This document shows, piece by piece, positions 1 through 12,280 of a DNA stretch of 64,000 bases. The notes beneath the pieces are model-generated. The model was not told where the DNA came from. It worked only from the letters and a program-made list of their open reading frames with translations, and searched no databases. Every line of letters starts with the position of its first letter. The stretch's first letter is position 1. Origin of the DNA: Urophycis tenuis (taxonomy: Eukaryota > Chordata > Actinopteri > Gadiformes > Phycidae); assembly GCA_036785325.1 (NCBI GenBank), contig JAXIVH010000005.1, positions 12,227,966 to 12,291,965 on the forward strand, written 5' to 3'. The position numbers and the translations under genes are program-made.

Positions 1-59
1 TTTAATTGTTTTGACCATTGAGACACCCAACATTTCCCCTTCCTAATCAAATTGTTTTG

Positions 60-441
60 TGTGATGTCTAGACTTAACTTTGCACCTAAATGCAAAGTCA
101 AGATATGCAGGATATGCAGGAAATGAAGGACACCCTAGATGTAAAGCACATCCACAGGGGGTCGGCTCCTGCAGCAGACAAAGGGTGTGAAAACCCTCCC
201 TGCATGGGGGACCGACTCCTGCAGCAGACAAATGGATGGAATGCATATTCTAGGGGGGTGTTCCAGGGGGTGTTCCTCAGGTATAAATGTTTAGGTATCC
301 CCATGCTCGGGGTCTTTCTTCATCTTTCACCGCTCGCGTGTTGATTGACCTTTTCTTTGCAAAGAAAATAAAACCTTGTCGGCCGGCAGAAGTCTCTATT
401 TCATTCTTCACCAGCAGCTGAGGAAATTTCCACGACACAAC
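60..441 (+). repeat. Possible solo LTR
   Basis: A TATA box (tataaatg, about 282) is followed about 88 bases later by a polyadenylation signal (aataaaa, about 368). The segment ends in ...cgacaca and could start at tgtgatgtc near 60. This order is what a retroelement LTR with a short R region shows. No clear target-site duplication, primer-binding site or gag/pol reading frame is seen. It could equally be a short host promoter/terminator stretch, so the call is tentative. Confidence 0.3.
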
Positions 442-540
442 TATGGAGCAGAAAGGTTTGGCGTGTTTGAGAAAAAGAGGAAAATAGTAGTAGTAGTAGT
501 AGATTTGTGAAGTCATTATTTAGTGTGGGGGGGGGGGGGA

Positions 541-1300
541 ATGGTAGCTTCAAAACAGGAGCTTGAGGGACATCTGGAGAAAGTGCACAGAGACAGGGAA
601 AGGTTTAGAGCAGTGGTTCTCAATTGGTCTGGCTTCGGGACCCACCATCACCCCTTAATGACAAGCCGTGACCCAAATCAAGGAAAATGTTCAACTTATT
701 AACTTATTTAACATAACATAACATTTCAGTAACTGTACTATTAAACTATTCATTCACTTATCCAGGCAATACAAACTAGACGGCACTAAAAAATCCTCTT
801 CAAAATAAAAGTACAGGATTTTTCTTAACATTTAACATTTTCTTTTTCCGGGACAAAGACACGCAACCCACGGAAAATGGGTCCACGACCCACTTTTGGG
901 TCATGATCCACCAGTTGAGAACCACTGGTTTAGAGAGCTATCCCTCCCCCCGATATTCCATCTATCAGAGGGATCGACAGTCAGTGTGATGATAGCCCAC
1001 CAAAGGGCCCAAAGTAGTCCCCTACAGGCTGTACAAGAGTGCACCAGGTGTGCTGAGGTTTCTATGGACGTTGATGAAGGTAGTCTGGAAGAAGATTATC
1101 CCTATCCCTAAGGTGTGGCGTAGAGCAGGGGAAATTTTCATTCCCAAAGAAAGGGACTCTGTAGAGATGTCAGTTTAGTGTAGTAGTATTATTCCCTTCT
1201 TAATGTAGAAGGGAAGGTTTTCTTTAGTGTTGTGGCACAGAAGTTGTCTAGTAACTTAGAAAAGAATACCCTGATTGACACAATGAGTGAATGGTGCCAC
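541..1300 (+). pseudogene. Degraded R2/NeSL/HERO-type LINE fragment
   Basis: Read across several frame changes, the strand gives pieces such as VPYRLYKSAPGVLRFLW, VWRRAGEIFIPKERDS and NVEGKVFFSVVAQKL. These line up in order with VPYVVYKRCPRLVQRLW, QWRHAEGVWIPKEENS and SVEGKVFFSIVARRM of the much better preserved element at 45.85-48.6 kb. It is the start of a reverse transcriptase domain from a related but older copy, with many stops and indels. A hAT element (611-927) interrupts it. The family assignment is inferred from this internal comparison. Confidence 0.7.
611..927. mobile_element. Non-autonomous hAT element, 317 bp
   Basis: The ends are inverted repeats: cagtggttctcaattgg on the left and ccagttgagaaccactg on the right, matching with one mismatch. 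They are flanked by a perfect 8-bp duplication, gtttagag (603-610 and 928-935), the target-site size of hAT elements. There is no coding capacity, so mobilisation would need transposase in trans. It is inserted in the older LINE remnant and so is younger than it. Confidence 0.9.
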
Positions 1301-1625
1301 CTGAGGAATGACAGTAGATTTATGATGGCGTAGCCTGATGTGTGCTATGGTGTTGCACCTAATGGTGGATATATCACTCGCGTGTTGTATGCTTGGTCTT
1401 ATCTGAGCTGGCCTTCTACAAGTGCTTACCTTGGATGATGGCACAAGGGGTAGTAACATCTTGTCCTGTGTATTAAAATCCATTAAAAACAGTGCAGTGT
1501 CTAAACCCAGGCCAGCTGTCCTCAAGATGCTGCTTGGCACTTCTCCCCAAACAACATCTTTTGGACCTGTAATGTATCTCTGTACAAACTGTAATCTGAA
1601 TGTTGCTACTCTGCTTTCTATATGT
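1256..1625 (-). pseudogene. Tx1-like LINE fragment, distal part
   Basis: The minus strand reads GLGLDTALFLMDF...LLPLVPSSKV, which resembles the C-terminal region of Tx1/Keno-like LINE ORF2 proteins of fish. It continues the same protein as the segment at 2505-2795, with an L2-type LINE lying between them. Frames are broken. The family is recalled from memory of such proteins, not searched. Confidence 0.5.
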
Positions 1626-1626
1626 A

Positions 1627-2505
1627 CCAGACATTTACATTTACACTTACATTTAGGGCATTTAGCAGATGCTTTTATCCAAAGCGATTTACAAAGAGTA
1701 CATTTGTCATAAGAAGGTGAAACATTTCATTGCTGCTAATACAGTAAGAAAATCACCAGAACAAGTTTCAAGCATTTCAATTGCTAGATTAGCCATTGCC
1801 AGTACACAACATCTCTGACTAACTGCCAAGTTACAAAGAGCAATTAAAATGCCAAAAGGTACAACAAATAAGAGCTTGAGGGTAGGGTTATGCAGGGTTC
1901 AGATGTTCAGCTGAACAAATGGGTCTCGAGTCTCTTCCAGAAGATGGGGAGTGACTCTGCAGTCCTGACATTGGCAGGGAGCTCGTTCCACCACTGCGGT
2001 GCCAAAACGGAGAAGAGTTGAGATTTCGCCATCCGACCTTTTTCTCATTTTAGTGATGGTGGTATCAGTCGACCAGCTGATGTAGTTGAACGGAGTGCTC
2101 GAGCAGGGACGTGGTGTTTCACTAATGTTTGGAGGTAGGTAGGGGCAGTTCCATTGACGGCTTTGTAGGCCAGTAGCATTGTCTTGAATTTGATGCGAGC
2201 CGCTAAAGGAAGCCAGTGGAGGTCTTGGAAGAGGGGGGTCACGTGGGAGAATTTGTTTCGGTTGAACACAAGGCGTGCTGCAGCGTTCTGGATCGGCTGC
2301 AATGGTTTAATCGCGGTTGCAGGGAGTCCAGCCAAGAGCGAGTTGCAGTAGTTGAGGCGGGAGATGACAAGTGCTTGGTTCAGGAGCTGTGTCGCTTCCC
2401 TCGTGAGGAAAGGCCGGATCCTGCAGATGTTGTAGAGAGCAAATCTACAGGAGCGGGTCACTGCACTGATGTTTGCAGTGCAGGACAGTTGGTTGTCGGA
2501 CCTTG
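1627..2505 (-). mobile_element. 5'-truncated L2-type LINE with 3' tail
   Basis: The minus strand encodes an open C-terminal reverse-transcriptase segment with LNYCNSLLAGLP, NAAARLVFN and LHWLPLAARIKFK, all typical of L2-like fish LINEs. The stretch at about 1633-1705 is the 3' tail shared by L2-like LINEs and some fish SINEs (gggcatttagcagatgc). The element is 5'-truncated and interrupts a Tx1-like element, so it is the younger of the two. Confidence 0.75.
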
Positions 2506-2795
2506 CCCCCTCCTCCTCCTTTGGTAGAAACAACACACTCTGGGGCACCCAATGTATCCTGTCGCAGAAAAAATCCACTAAGATGGCTTGTAGTCTTTGC
2601 ATTAGCCCTTTAGGTGGCTCTATGCAGGCCAACTGATGCCGCAGAGCAGATGCTGCCAGGTTGTTAATAATTAGTGCTCTGCCTCTAAAGGACATTTGTG
2701 ACTTCAGCCATTTCCACTTATTTAGCCTTCCTTCTACCTTCTCTACCAAACCCTCCCAGTTCTTCTGGACTATGGTCTCATTGCCAACTTAACAA
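2505..2795 (-). pseudogene. Tx1-like LINE fragment, proximal part
   Basis: The minus strand reads NWEGLVEKVEGRLNKWKWL, then RGRALIINNLAASALRHQLA and WVPQSVLFLPKEE. This is the post-RT region of Tx1-like LINE ORF2 proteins. It fuses in frame with the inserted L2-type sequence, producing a chimeric open frame (2045-2749). That fusion is an insertion product, not a gene. Confidence 0.65.
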
Positions 2796-2961
2796 GCACG
2801 CTGTGGTTGTGTAAAACAACAACAAATGCGGACGAAGCAGGTGGAAATGTCGCTTTTCTACTTTTTACTTCAGTTCTCGTTAACTCGAGTAAAACGTTAC
2901 CTTCTCTTCACCTGGTTCACTGTCTCCACCGCAGCCTCTCTGCTCTGCTGTACTCTCTCTG

Positions 2962-2964
<3 letters not shown>

Positions 2965-3060
<96 letters not shown>

Positions 3061-3090
3061 GCGCGCGCGTGTGTGTGTGTGTGTGTGTGC
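2965..3090. repeat. Compound (TG)n/(GCGT)n microsatellite
   Basis: A pure (tg)n run passes into (gcgt)n, then (gc)n, then (tg)n again. Alternating purine-pyrimidine of this kind can adopt Z-DNA. Apparent reading frames across it are artefacts. Confidence 0.95.
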
Positions 3091-3129
3091 TGAGCCCCGC
3101 CCTCGGCCAAACACGCAGAGGAGTTTAAT

Positions 3130-3956
3130 TCCCCCGCATTTAACCGACACTTGTGACACCAACGCACACTCACACATACCGTTCTAAACATCTTATTAAT
3201 TTCTGCATTTTTTACATTGCCAGTATATTGAAGCCGTTGGGGGGCAGAGAAACCCCATTATTAACGCTAAACTAGGTAGTTAGTGTTGGTTTTAGCTAGC
3301 TGAAAATATATAGGCTTTATATTAGCAAACAAGTCGACAGACGGTTGTAGACTGTACAAAAACATCTAGTGTAAATGTCGCCGGCTTGAAAACAAACATA
3401 AATCAATTTAATGAACTAACTTTTTCAGTAGGCTTCGGTCTCTGTTGGAGACAACATGTGGCTGCAGAATCTTCCACGCGGTGGACACTTCTTCTCCTTC
3501 TTCTTGTTTTGGCGGTTAGCACCACCACCTTCTGCTCCGGAGTGCCAACTATTCCTGGCGCCCTTTGAATATAGTAATTTCCGGTGGTGACCAATCTCAA
3601 TTTCATTGATTTCAATTTTCAATTCAATCAATTTCAATCACCGTGAAAGAAACCAGTACATTTAACAATCTCTATAAACAACTGAAGTATACTTGATTAA
3701 ACCATGTTCACAAAAGAAATATAAATTAATTGTGTAGCATATACTAAATTCATTTTTGTAAATACAAAGACCTGCTATTTCCCTTTTTTTCAGTGGCTGA
3801 AAAAAATGGGAATAGGGGGTCTTTGATATGACACAAATTAACTGGCATATCAGGATTGTTTTATATTCCGTTTGCCAACATGTTTTAAAAAATCGATTTA
3901 TTTACAAACTCAATTGATGTTACGACTTGTTTGGAAATATATATATATATATGCAG

Positions 3957-3992
<36 letters not shown>

Positions 3993-4125
3993 TACAAACT
4001 AGTTCCTATAGTTTCAATTGAACTACTACTCAAGAACTTTACATAATATATATATATATTTTTTTTTTTAAAGCAGAATCTTCATTGGGGTTGCATGAGA
4101 TCTTTTTCTCAAAGAAGAGGGTCAG
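3130..4125. other. Unassigned stretch with small microsatellites
   Basis: AT-rich sequence with a short (ta)n run near 3941-3952, a (ca)n run at 3961-3990 and another (ta)n/(t)n run near 4050. A purine/pyrimidine-rich patch lies near 3490-3510. No exon or known repeat is recognised. Confidence 0.5.
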
Positions 4126-4129
4126 TTTA

Positions 4130-5440
4130 CAACTGTTTAAGCTTAAGAAAGACTACTCACATCTTCATCCAGAGACTGGAGAAGGACCTGTAGTTCTTCG
4201 ACAGGACTGTCTCTCGCTCTGTATAACTTCAGGAATCGTGGCACATACTCATGTCAAGTCAATCAAAAAAGGTCTTCTTGAGGTCCAAGGACACAATCCG
4301 TCTGAATTCTGCCACAATCTACTCAATATGATAGACACAAAATGGGAATATATTGTATTAATGTTATTAAACAGAGACAACCTATGAATGATACAAGATG
4401 ATATAAGGATATAAAAATGATATAAAATGATTTGCCCATGGGCTAAGTGGATCCATATCAATTCTGCTACATTAAAATCATATATTTCAAAAAGTACAAC
4501 TTTCATTAACCTGTTGCTCTGTAAACAAAGCAGGCCACCTGCTTTTCACCTCCTTCACTGGGGGCTCATCTCCAATCTCTTTCCTTCTCAAAGAAAAGTG
4601 AGGGCATCCACTTTCTTTCCATCGATTGTCTTTTTCTTCATCTCACTTTCTAAAGCACATCTCTCCTCTTTAAGAGTGTTTGAGTTCTTTCCCAGAGGAA
4701 TGTCAGGCAGAAAATTTACCTCTGACTTCCTTGGCTTCAGTGTTTTTCTTTTCTTTCCTGATGCTGTTTGGTTACTGTTCACAGAGAGCTCCGATGATCC
4801 AGCAATGCGTAATTTCTGCCTAAAATTTCCCATTTTGAACACCAATCTGTACCTCCAGCCATACCACCCACAGGAAGATCCCCTGTCAATCAAGCAGGGG
4901 TATTTATCAATCAGTGATTTCGCCACGATGCCACATTCTGCATTTGTTGGATGGGTTTTAAAGGCAAACATAGCATCTGCAAGTTTGTTCAAAATGTCAC
5001 TCTTCAACTCTTTAGGCACATCCTCACGCACATCCGACAGCAGCGAGCCATCTTTATGATATGCATCATTTCCGTGTTTGAGTCTTAACTCAACATCATA
5101 AGAAAATTTGGGAATAATAAAGGGATCAGGCCATCCATGGTCTATCACAGACAGGGGTTGAACTTCCTCATGGTGTTGAGGGCAAGCTGGCGTTGTCGAG
5201 AGAGGTATCTGAAAGTTGGCTATCAAATGAGGGCTATGATGTTTGCTCAGCATTGCTTGTCAAATTGCAAAGTTCATTTCTGAAAGCAGGGTCCTCAAAT
5301 TGTACAACTAACAGTCTTTCTAGGCTATGTTCTATCCATAGCGTGCTAATCAGTTCCTCCACTGTTGCAGGAAGAGTTTCCAGCTGCAGGCTTCTGATGT
5401 CCTCAGGAGAAAGATTTATATGTAACAGCATTGTTCCTAA
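4130..5440 (-). pseudogene. SAMD3-like coding region, frame-broken
   Basis: The minus strand carries blocks recalled from the SAMD3-like multicopy protein family of fish. In order they are an N-terminal block (MLLHINLSPEDIRSLQLETL to about 5250), PDPFIIPKFSYDVELRLKHG, GSSCGWYGWRYRLVFKMGNF, EVNFLPDIPLG, PPVKEVKSRWPALFTEQQV near 4540, and YVPRFLKLYRARDSPVEEL near 4210. A +1 frame change separates the first two blocks near 5250, and stops lie between the last blocks. The function of the family is not established. It could be a pseudogene or a poorly spliced multi-exon gene; pseudogene is favoured because no clear GT/AG borders sit at the frame changes. Confidence 0.55.
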
Positions 5441-7840
5441 AACACAGGAAAAAAGACAAAGACAAACAAAAGAAATAAGGTGAAATTAGCATGCATATGG
5501 AATGTAAAAGACAGCACATGAAAAACAAATCTCTCAAATGAGTAAATATGCAAGCAATTAGTTTATTATTGTGCATGTTCAAACTCAAAAGTCACACAGA
5601 CTAATGTAACAGTTTGAATGGGAACCTAGGTTATTCAATTAAATGAATATAGCAAGAGGCAGATGTTACCGAAATATAGGAGTTCTTTATTTTCTTGTTA
5701 TGCTTTCTCTTTTGTATTATAGTTATATGTATATGAATGGCAAAATGCCACAGCTATATGAAGGCCAGTACAGTGGAATAAAAAGTAAAACAAAATGCAT
5801 CCAACGAACGACCACCAATGCTGCTCGCTATAAACTACACTTTAACTCAGACTATGGTCAGATAATAACCACAAGGGGATACCCCTTCAACTCACTGCAA
5901 ATAATAGTACGGCAAAGCCCAAACACTTAAATACAAGCTAGAAAACACAAGGTGCCACAAGACTTATGTCACTGCAAGTAAACACACCGCAATCCCCCAG
6001 ACTCACCCACACATAGTAGACTAACTAAGGGGAGATTGCCACACTGGTGCACGCCACTAGGTGTTGAACCAAGTCTACGGTTACACAGCAAGGTACACGG
6101 ACCACAGCGACTGGATGGCAGTTGAGAGGATGCAATTAAACAAAACAAAACAAACAATGAATGAAATATGGTATAACATAGAAAATCAAACAATGAGACG
6201 CCACCCCAGCTAAGGGTGGCGCTCAGATGGCTAACACGTCTAAAATTAATAAAACAACCCCGGGAAAACAGTGGCCTGAAGAAGTGGGCCTACGGGATGA
6301 ACGGCTTCTGGCTGTCAGGCTACCACAATCAAGCCAGTCCCCAGAGGAGAGAGGCAAGGAGAAGGAGAAGGAGCGAGATGGAGAGAAAGCCGCTACGGCG
6401 TTCCTCAGCTTTTTTTTAAAACAGCAATTACGCCTGCACAACAGCAACAACGCACTCTGCGATCAGCTGGTATTTAACGGGGCACAGTTCTTCCAGTGAC
6501 GGAACACAAGCACGCGCCAAACAATTCAAGGGACCGGCATGGTCTGCCAGGAGGAGGAAGCCACGTATGAGGTAACCACCCCCAAGAAGGGCGTGCGCAC
6601 CTGGATCTGCACACCGGCGCTTCAAGTCAGGCCTACCACACTAAGATGAGTGAATTCAATTTTACACTAGACCTAGGTCATTGACTTCATGTACTTACTA
6701 TATAGGACAGAGCTGCATTGGGATTTGGTCCCGTAGGACCCAACACAACAGTTTATACTTTGCTGCGGGCAGGAACGGGCAGCTAAAAAAAACACTGCAG
6801 GATCGGGATGTAGCCTAGGCTAGTGACAATGGAGATAAATGTTTTGGCTTTGATGAAATAGGCGTGCTTTCTGCGTCAAAAGACATGCAGGCCAGGGAAA
6901 CGAAACAAACAAGCCCATGAATCTCTTAATTAGTAGCCTATAAAATTATGTGTTTTCTCCTGCGGGACAGGAGAAAACACAAACTCAATGCATCTCTATT
7001 ACTGTGCAGGCAGAAATATTTTTTTTTTAGTTTTGCGGATGCGGGCGGGAGTGTAACCAGAGACACTTATAGAGGTGGAGACACAGCACTAAAAGAATCG
7101 CCCATAGAAATGCATGGGGAAACTTCGTAACGCCAAGATGGCGGGTGTTTGGACATGTCCCGCCTCTTCCGGTGTCAAAAGCCAATTACCTCCTGAACTG
7201 TACAGGCGTTGCTCCAATCATCTTGCTGATCCTACGCAAGGTTACAGTCACGGTTTTGCGACACTTGCAAGTTGTTTGCAGTCCAATTTTTTGGGCGCAA
7301 AAACATTCATAACATTCTATTCATGACGGGCACGTAATTTGATATTACAATACAACACATGCAGATGTATGACCAGCATTTTATATTATGTTATCTATCC
7401 TTTTTTTTTTTTTAATGATCGTTGTGTTTATAGTTTACTTAATGCTACATAACCTATTATCATTGTTAGCCCGGCAGCCAAAGCTAACTTTCACTGTTAT
7501 TTCTCAAGGGAAATTATTAAAACAGAAACTTGTGTGATGCATCATCTTTATTTATTCAAACAACAGACATAACAAAGCTTACAGTCAATACCAAATCAGA
7601 TGCAGGCAATGTCAAAGTTATGTGTTGATTTCCTTGCCTTTATCCAAAACTAGCATGATTTGGGATGATTGACCATGAGTGATGAAGTCTTGGCTGTCAG
7701 CGCCGGTTCCGTGTCACAATGCCGTAAATGAAAACTGTGTCGTGAAGCATTGCGCATGCGCGGTCCAAGATAACCTGTAAGAAAAAGGTCTTTTAAAACC
7801 TTAATTTGATATAAAACCACCAAACCCAAAACTGTATTTC
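5441..7840. other. Unassigned interspersed sequence
   Basis: No convincing exon. An open frame at 5643-5930 has a hydrophobic N-terminus but matches nothing recognised. GC-rich patches near 6740-6810 and 7030-7160 look like repeat ends but have no paired termini. Confidence 0.4.
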
Positions 7841-7917
7841 GTTGTCCCTGTACTTTGTCCCTGTACTTTACTCTGCACAATGACAATAAAGTTGAATCTA
7901 ATCTAATCTAATCTAAC
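7830..7917 (+). repeat. LINE 3' end, probable
   Basis: The segment ends with a tail of the form caatgacaataaagttgaa followed by (atcta)n-type repeats. This is a common 3' terminus of fish LINEs, with an AATAAA-like signal and a short tandem tail. No coding part is attached. Confidence 0.45.
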
Positions 7918-8307
7918 CCTTTCAGCGATTTTAGTGTGATTTTCATCGTGATTTCAAATATGTATTTTTTATGTCCCTTACACATCGGAAGGTGGAGATA
8001 CAGGTTTCTCCCCATTCATTAAGATAGGGCCCTGGTCTTGTTAATTCCAAGTAGCTGCCCGAAAGGTGTTTCAAGATGGCGGCCGAGTGACGGGACTTGC
8101 CTTAGAAGGACTTTGGTGTAACCCACACCCTGCGGTCGCGGGCGGTAGGTCTAATGGTCAGAAATTCAGCTGGAGCGGGATAAAGAAAACAGTCCCGCCA
8201 GGGCTCTACTATATCGTGTAGTACAGTACAGCCGGAATTTTCAAGGTGAGAACAAGTGTGACTGTATATCTTTGCTCATCTATAGTCCCTCTACATAACC
8301 AGCACAA

Positions 8308-9090
8308 CAGTGGCGGCTGGCCCATAGAGGGCGATAGGGCACCGCCCCCCCTTGACCCACAATACATAAATAAATTAAAAATAAAATAAAACTAATAACA
8401 ATAAATTATACAAATTGTTAATATTTGTGTGTTTGAAATATGACTGTACCCAGTAATATGTGCAAAATATGATAGAAAATCATCTGTGCAAGATGTATGC
8501 TTTTCCTACACGTCCCGTGTCCCATGCTTCAACAGCTCTGGGGCGATGGAGAAATCGCCCCAAGGAGGCGGGTTTGTGTAACTGTTTAGCCAATTACTAA
8601 TTTAAAATGTAAAAGCATTACATAAAATTTGGCCAATCAGCGTCCCCAAATCCAAGCCGATATGGGTGATTACTTTATCGCCCCAAGCAAGCGAATGCAG
8701 GGGCGAGTCAGGGCGAGTCTGTATATAGTTGTATACAGTTGTATATAGTTGACCTTATTATTTTTTAGTCCTTAATTTTCACTACCTATTAATCTGCTGA
8801 TTATTTTCTTGATTGTTTAGTATATAAAATGTTTACTGTAATTTCATAGAGCCCAAAGTGACTAAAAATTCAATTTCAAATGAAAAAATGGAAAGCTTGT
8901 GATTGTGCAATATGTTGTTTATGATTTGTGTTAGAATGCCTCAACTTTTTAATATTGGCATTAAATAATTATTGACTATTTCACGGAGCACTCGTTTCCT
9001 GTAGTTTGTGTTAAATGTATTGGGATGGTTACTGAAATTGAATGAATATGGCAAAGCCCCACCTAGAATATTCTTCACCAGCCGCCACTG
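8308..9090. mobile_element. Non-autonomous hAT element, 783 bp
   Basis: The terminal inverted repeats are cagtggcggctgg (8308-8320) and ccagccgccactg (9078-9090), a perfect 13-bp match. They are flanked by the 8-bp target duplication cagcacaa (8300-8307 and 9091-9098). No transposase frame is visible. Size, termini and target length fit a hAT deletion derivative. Confidence 0.93.
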
Positions 9091-9098
9091 CAGCACAA

Positions 9099-9725
9099 TT
9101 GTCTATTATAAAACCATGCCACTTGGTTCTACGTTATTCAACACCATCATGGTAGTTCGGAATCCTTTTCCGAAAACTAAACTAGTGCAAATCACGTTGA
9201 AGAAGAAAAAAAGTGAATTTGTTCGATTAAGTAATCAGCTCGTGCCCACAATGCAACAGTGCTGCACCACCACGTAGCCTATAGGCAGTGAGGTGCTCGA
9301 CTCCACAATGCCACAGAGCAAGTGCAAGCGCACATGCTCGGTCATGTGCGCTTGATAGTATGGTAGGACTACATGTGCAAGAAAGTTCAATAATTATTAT
9401 AAAACACATTTTGCATGCCTTAATAGTACAAACTTCACATGGAGATTAATATTCATACGAAAATAATCGTTACACTAAGAAATGCATAGGCTAAACATAT
9501 TGGCCTTCTTTAAAATCTAGCTATGAGCAGTTAGCTAGCCTTACACAGTTAGCAGTTAGTTTGTAGAGTGGGTGGTTGCATGCTTAAAGCATTTTTCTAT
9601 GATATTTTAAGATAGTTAGAGAAAAGATGCTGGTCTTGAAATGCCAGTTAGATAATGCTACGTTTTTCTGCAAAGGCTATCTTGCATTTTGATATCTGCA
9701 TAGGTATGGCTGCATCCAGGCAGCC
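9099..9725. other. Unassigned stretch
   Basis: No coding signal or identifiable repeat termini are seen in this AT-rich segment. Confidence 0.4.
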
Positions 9726-11630
9726 ATGATGTACATGCATTCAATGATACTCTCTCACATTAGCTACCATCTAATGAGCTGGTCTCAAGCTAATCACGCA
9801 GCACTGAAACCATTGCAGTCTTTGTATAAACAAACACTTAAAGTCCTGGACAAAAAACCAAGGCAATTCCATCACTGTGCAATTTTAAGAAAACATAATC
9901 TACTGAGCTGGGAAAACATGGTTAAGCACAAAAACGCATGTCTCTTCTACAAAATCATACATGGCATGGCCCCTCCTCCACTCAGAGAATTTGTGAACGT
10001 TAGAACAAATCCACATCGGATCACAAGAGTAGTCACAAGAGGGGACTGCGTTATTCCATTTAGGAAAACTGCCTTTAGTCAGTCAGCCTTCTCTGTTACA
10101 GTGAATCGAACAACATCCCAACAGGTGTCAGAGACCTAAACACATGTAAGGACCTCTTAGCTAGGTATATTATTAATAATTATACATTGTCTGGTATTGT
10201 TAATATTGTTAATAATTGTATTATACATTGTCATGTCTGTGTTAGATAACTCAATTTACCACAATGCAATTCTTTGTGTTATGACATATTGTACATACAC
10301 CAATCACATTTATTTGTTCTTTGTATTTTTGTTTGAATGTTATTGTATGGTCCGGGTATCAAAGTATAATCCGTTTTTCTGTCAAAACGAAAAAACGAAA
10401 AAACGGAAACACTGCCCTCTTTTCATTTTTTCGTTTTAAACCAAAAACGAAAAAACGGTTTTTGCTCTCAATGTCAAAAAACGAAAAAACGAAAAAAACA
10501 AAATCAAATAACGGCCCAAATTTGTTTTTTGCAAATTCCCTTTTTCGTTTTTTGGTTCTCATTTATTACACTGTTTCCGTTTTTTCGTTTTTTGATTTTG
10601 ACAGAAAAACGGATTATACTTTGATACCCGGACCGATACCCGGACCCTTTTTTGCCTTTCAGCTCAGTGAGTTGATTTGCAGTGCACTGACGGGCCCCAA
10701 CGGAAAGCGCTTTTATTGAATGGGTTTATTGTTTATTTGATGCCTTTATATGCTGTTATATTGTCGTTCTGAGTGATTAGTGTTAATCAATTTGTGGGTG
10801 TGTGTGTATTTTGTTTAATTAATTAATATTACTGTGTGTATTTTGTTTAATTAATTAATATTACTGTGTTATTAGTTTTATAAATAAATTCATTATCATT
10901 CTATAAATATATATATTGGGTGTATTGGCTACTCGTTTGGATTCATATTTGATATTATATATTTTAGATTTGATATTATACAGATATGCTATAGTGTTAT
11001 CACTTTTACATTTTCTGGGAAGATACACACACTAGCTGTAAAGGTGAGTGTAGTATTTTCACAGTGGAGGCACCGCGCTGTTAGAGTTATAATACGTATA
11101 TGTTTTTTTGTTAGCACAACACTAGCCTACTGATCAACAGGGATTTCAGCCAGCTCGCCATTCTACTGCTGTAAACCTAAGGATCCTGTTGCGCCGTTAT
11201 TTATTGTGTTTTAGTGGAACTCTTTAGTAGCCTGTACTGTGCTGGGTGAATAACACCCGTCAAAAAGGGGTTACACACATATCAGTCATTTAGTTCCCAT
11301 CTGAAACAGTGGTTCACTAATAATATGACCTGCCAGCACTAAACCTATGAAACTATGTTAACCTATTGGCACTAATCCTCCTTGTGTCAGCGTGTCTGTA
11401 AATTTGTTTGTTTTTCTCTGTTGCTTTTATCTTAATGTTAATGTTAATGTGCTGTTGTTTTGTATCTTCCTGTTATTTGTTATTTGCTTTTTAGGGAGCC
11501 TATTGTGACACCTGGCCGAGGACTGCATATGAAAACTAGCCTTCTGGCTAAATCTGGCATATTTACAGAAATGTTTATTGATATGCACTGTCCCTGTCAA
11601 ATAAACAAATAAACGAAACGAAACGAAATA
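9726..11630 (+). mobile_element. L2/CR1-like LINE, C-terminal part with 3' UTR
   Basis: The open frame at 9726-10139 contains SHISYHLMSWSQA, LQSLYKQTLKVLDKKP, HNLLSWENMVKHKNACLFYK and APPPLREFV. This is the region after the reverse transcriptase in a common fish LINE. The 3' end is probably the tail ctgtcaaataaacaaataaa near 11600. A palindromic element (10349-10646) sits between coding part and tail. A 36-bp duplication with tgtgtattttgtttaatt lies at 10799-10866. The element is 5'-truncated and inactive. Confidence 0.65.
10349..10646. mobile_element. Palindromic MITE-like element, about 290 bp
   Basis: The left arm begins ggtccgggtatcaaagtata and the right arm ends as its reverse complement at 10634. 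A further copy of gatacccggacc follows at 10635-10646. The interior is a chain of aaaaacg/cgttttt motifs that would fold back on itself, making a long hairpin. There is no coding capacity. Superfamily is undetermined because no clean target duplication is visible. Confidence 0.75.
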
Positions 11631-11639
11631 TAAATTGTG

Positions 11640-12278
11640 CTAGGCTACCTGTCAGTCAACCTGTGTTTTGCAACTATTTTATGTCCATGTTCTATTGCTA
11701 AAAATACAACCCAAATCATTTTGAATCAACAATGAGCTATTAAAGAGAGCTTCACTCACCAAAACATCCAGTGAGGAAAATCTTTACCAGTCTGGAGAAA
11801 ATGGATATGATAAGAAAGTTGTATCAATTATGTCATTAGTTTTCACCACTAAAATTCATTTGTATGAATTATCTGAATTTTGAATAATCAGAATTATTAT
11901 TTGAGTAAAATTAGACTCTACTTAGCTAAATATTACAAGTTAACATAACAAAAATTTTAAATATATTTTTACTTTGTAATTCCATATAGGCCTAATGCCT
12001 ATATGGCACTATATGGCACAATGGTCACTACTCACACCTACTGGATCACCTATTGGATGAAGCCACATAGCGTCTGCTCACAAGAGCCAATCAGGAGACG
12101 CTTCCCATCTCGCCTCCTTCTCAAAAACTATGATTCGGGACGAGCAAGATGGAGAGAAAGGGAGACTCTATGGCTACAGGCTTGTTGCTCAGTCCATCCT
12201 CTCTCTTGTCGATGTTGAAGGGTCTTAACACTGTCCCTCACACAAACACACACTCAGACGAAGAAATAACATACCTAA
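11640..12278. other. Unassigned stretch
   Basis: AT-rich sequence without recognised genes. A GC-richer part near 12050-12200 has a short open frame with no recognisable domain. Confidence 0.4.
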
Positions 12279-12280
12279 TA

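Noticed and set aside
2045..2749. 234-codon minus-strand frame as a host gene
   Set aside because: It fuses a Tx1-like and an L2-like LINE protein piece at an insertion border.
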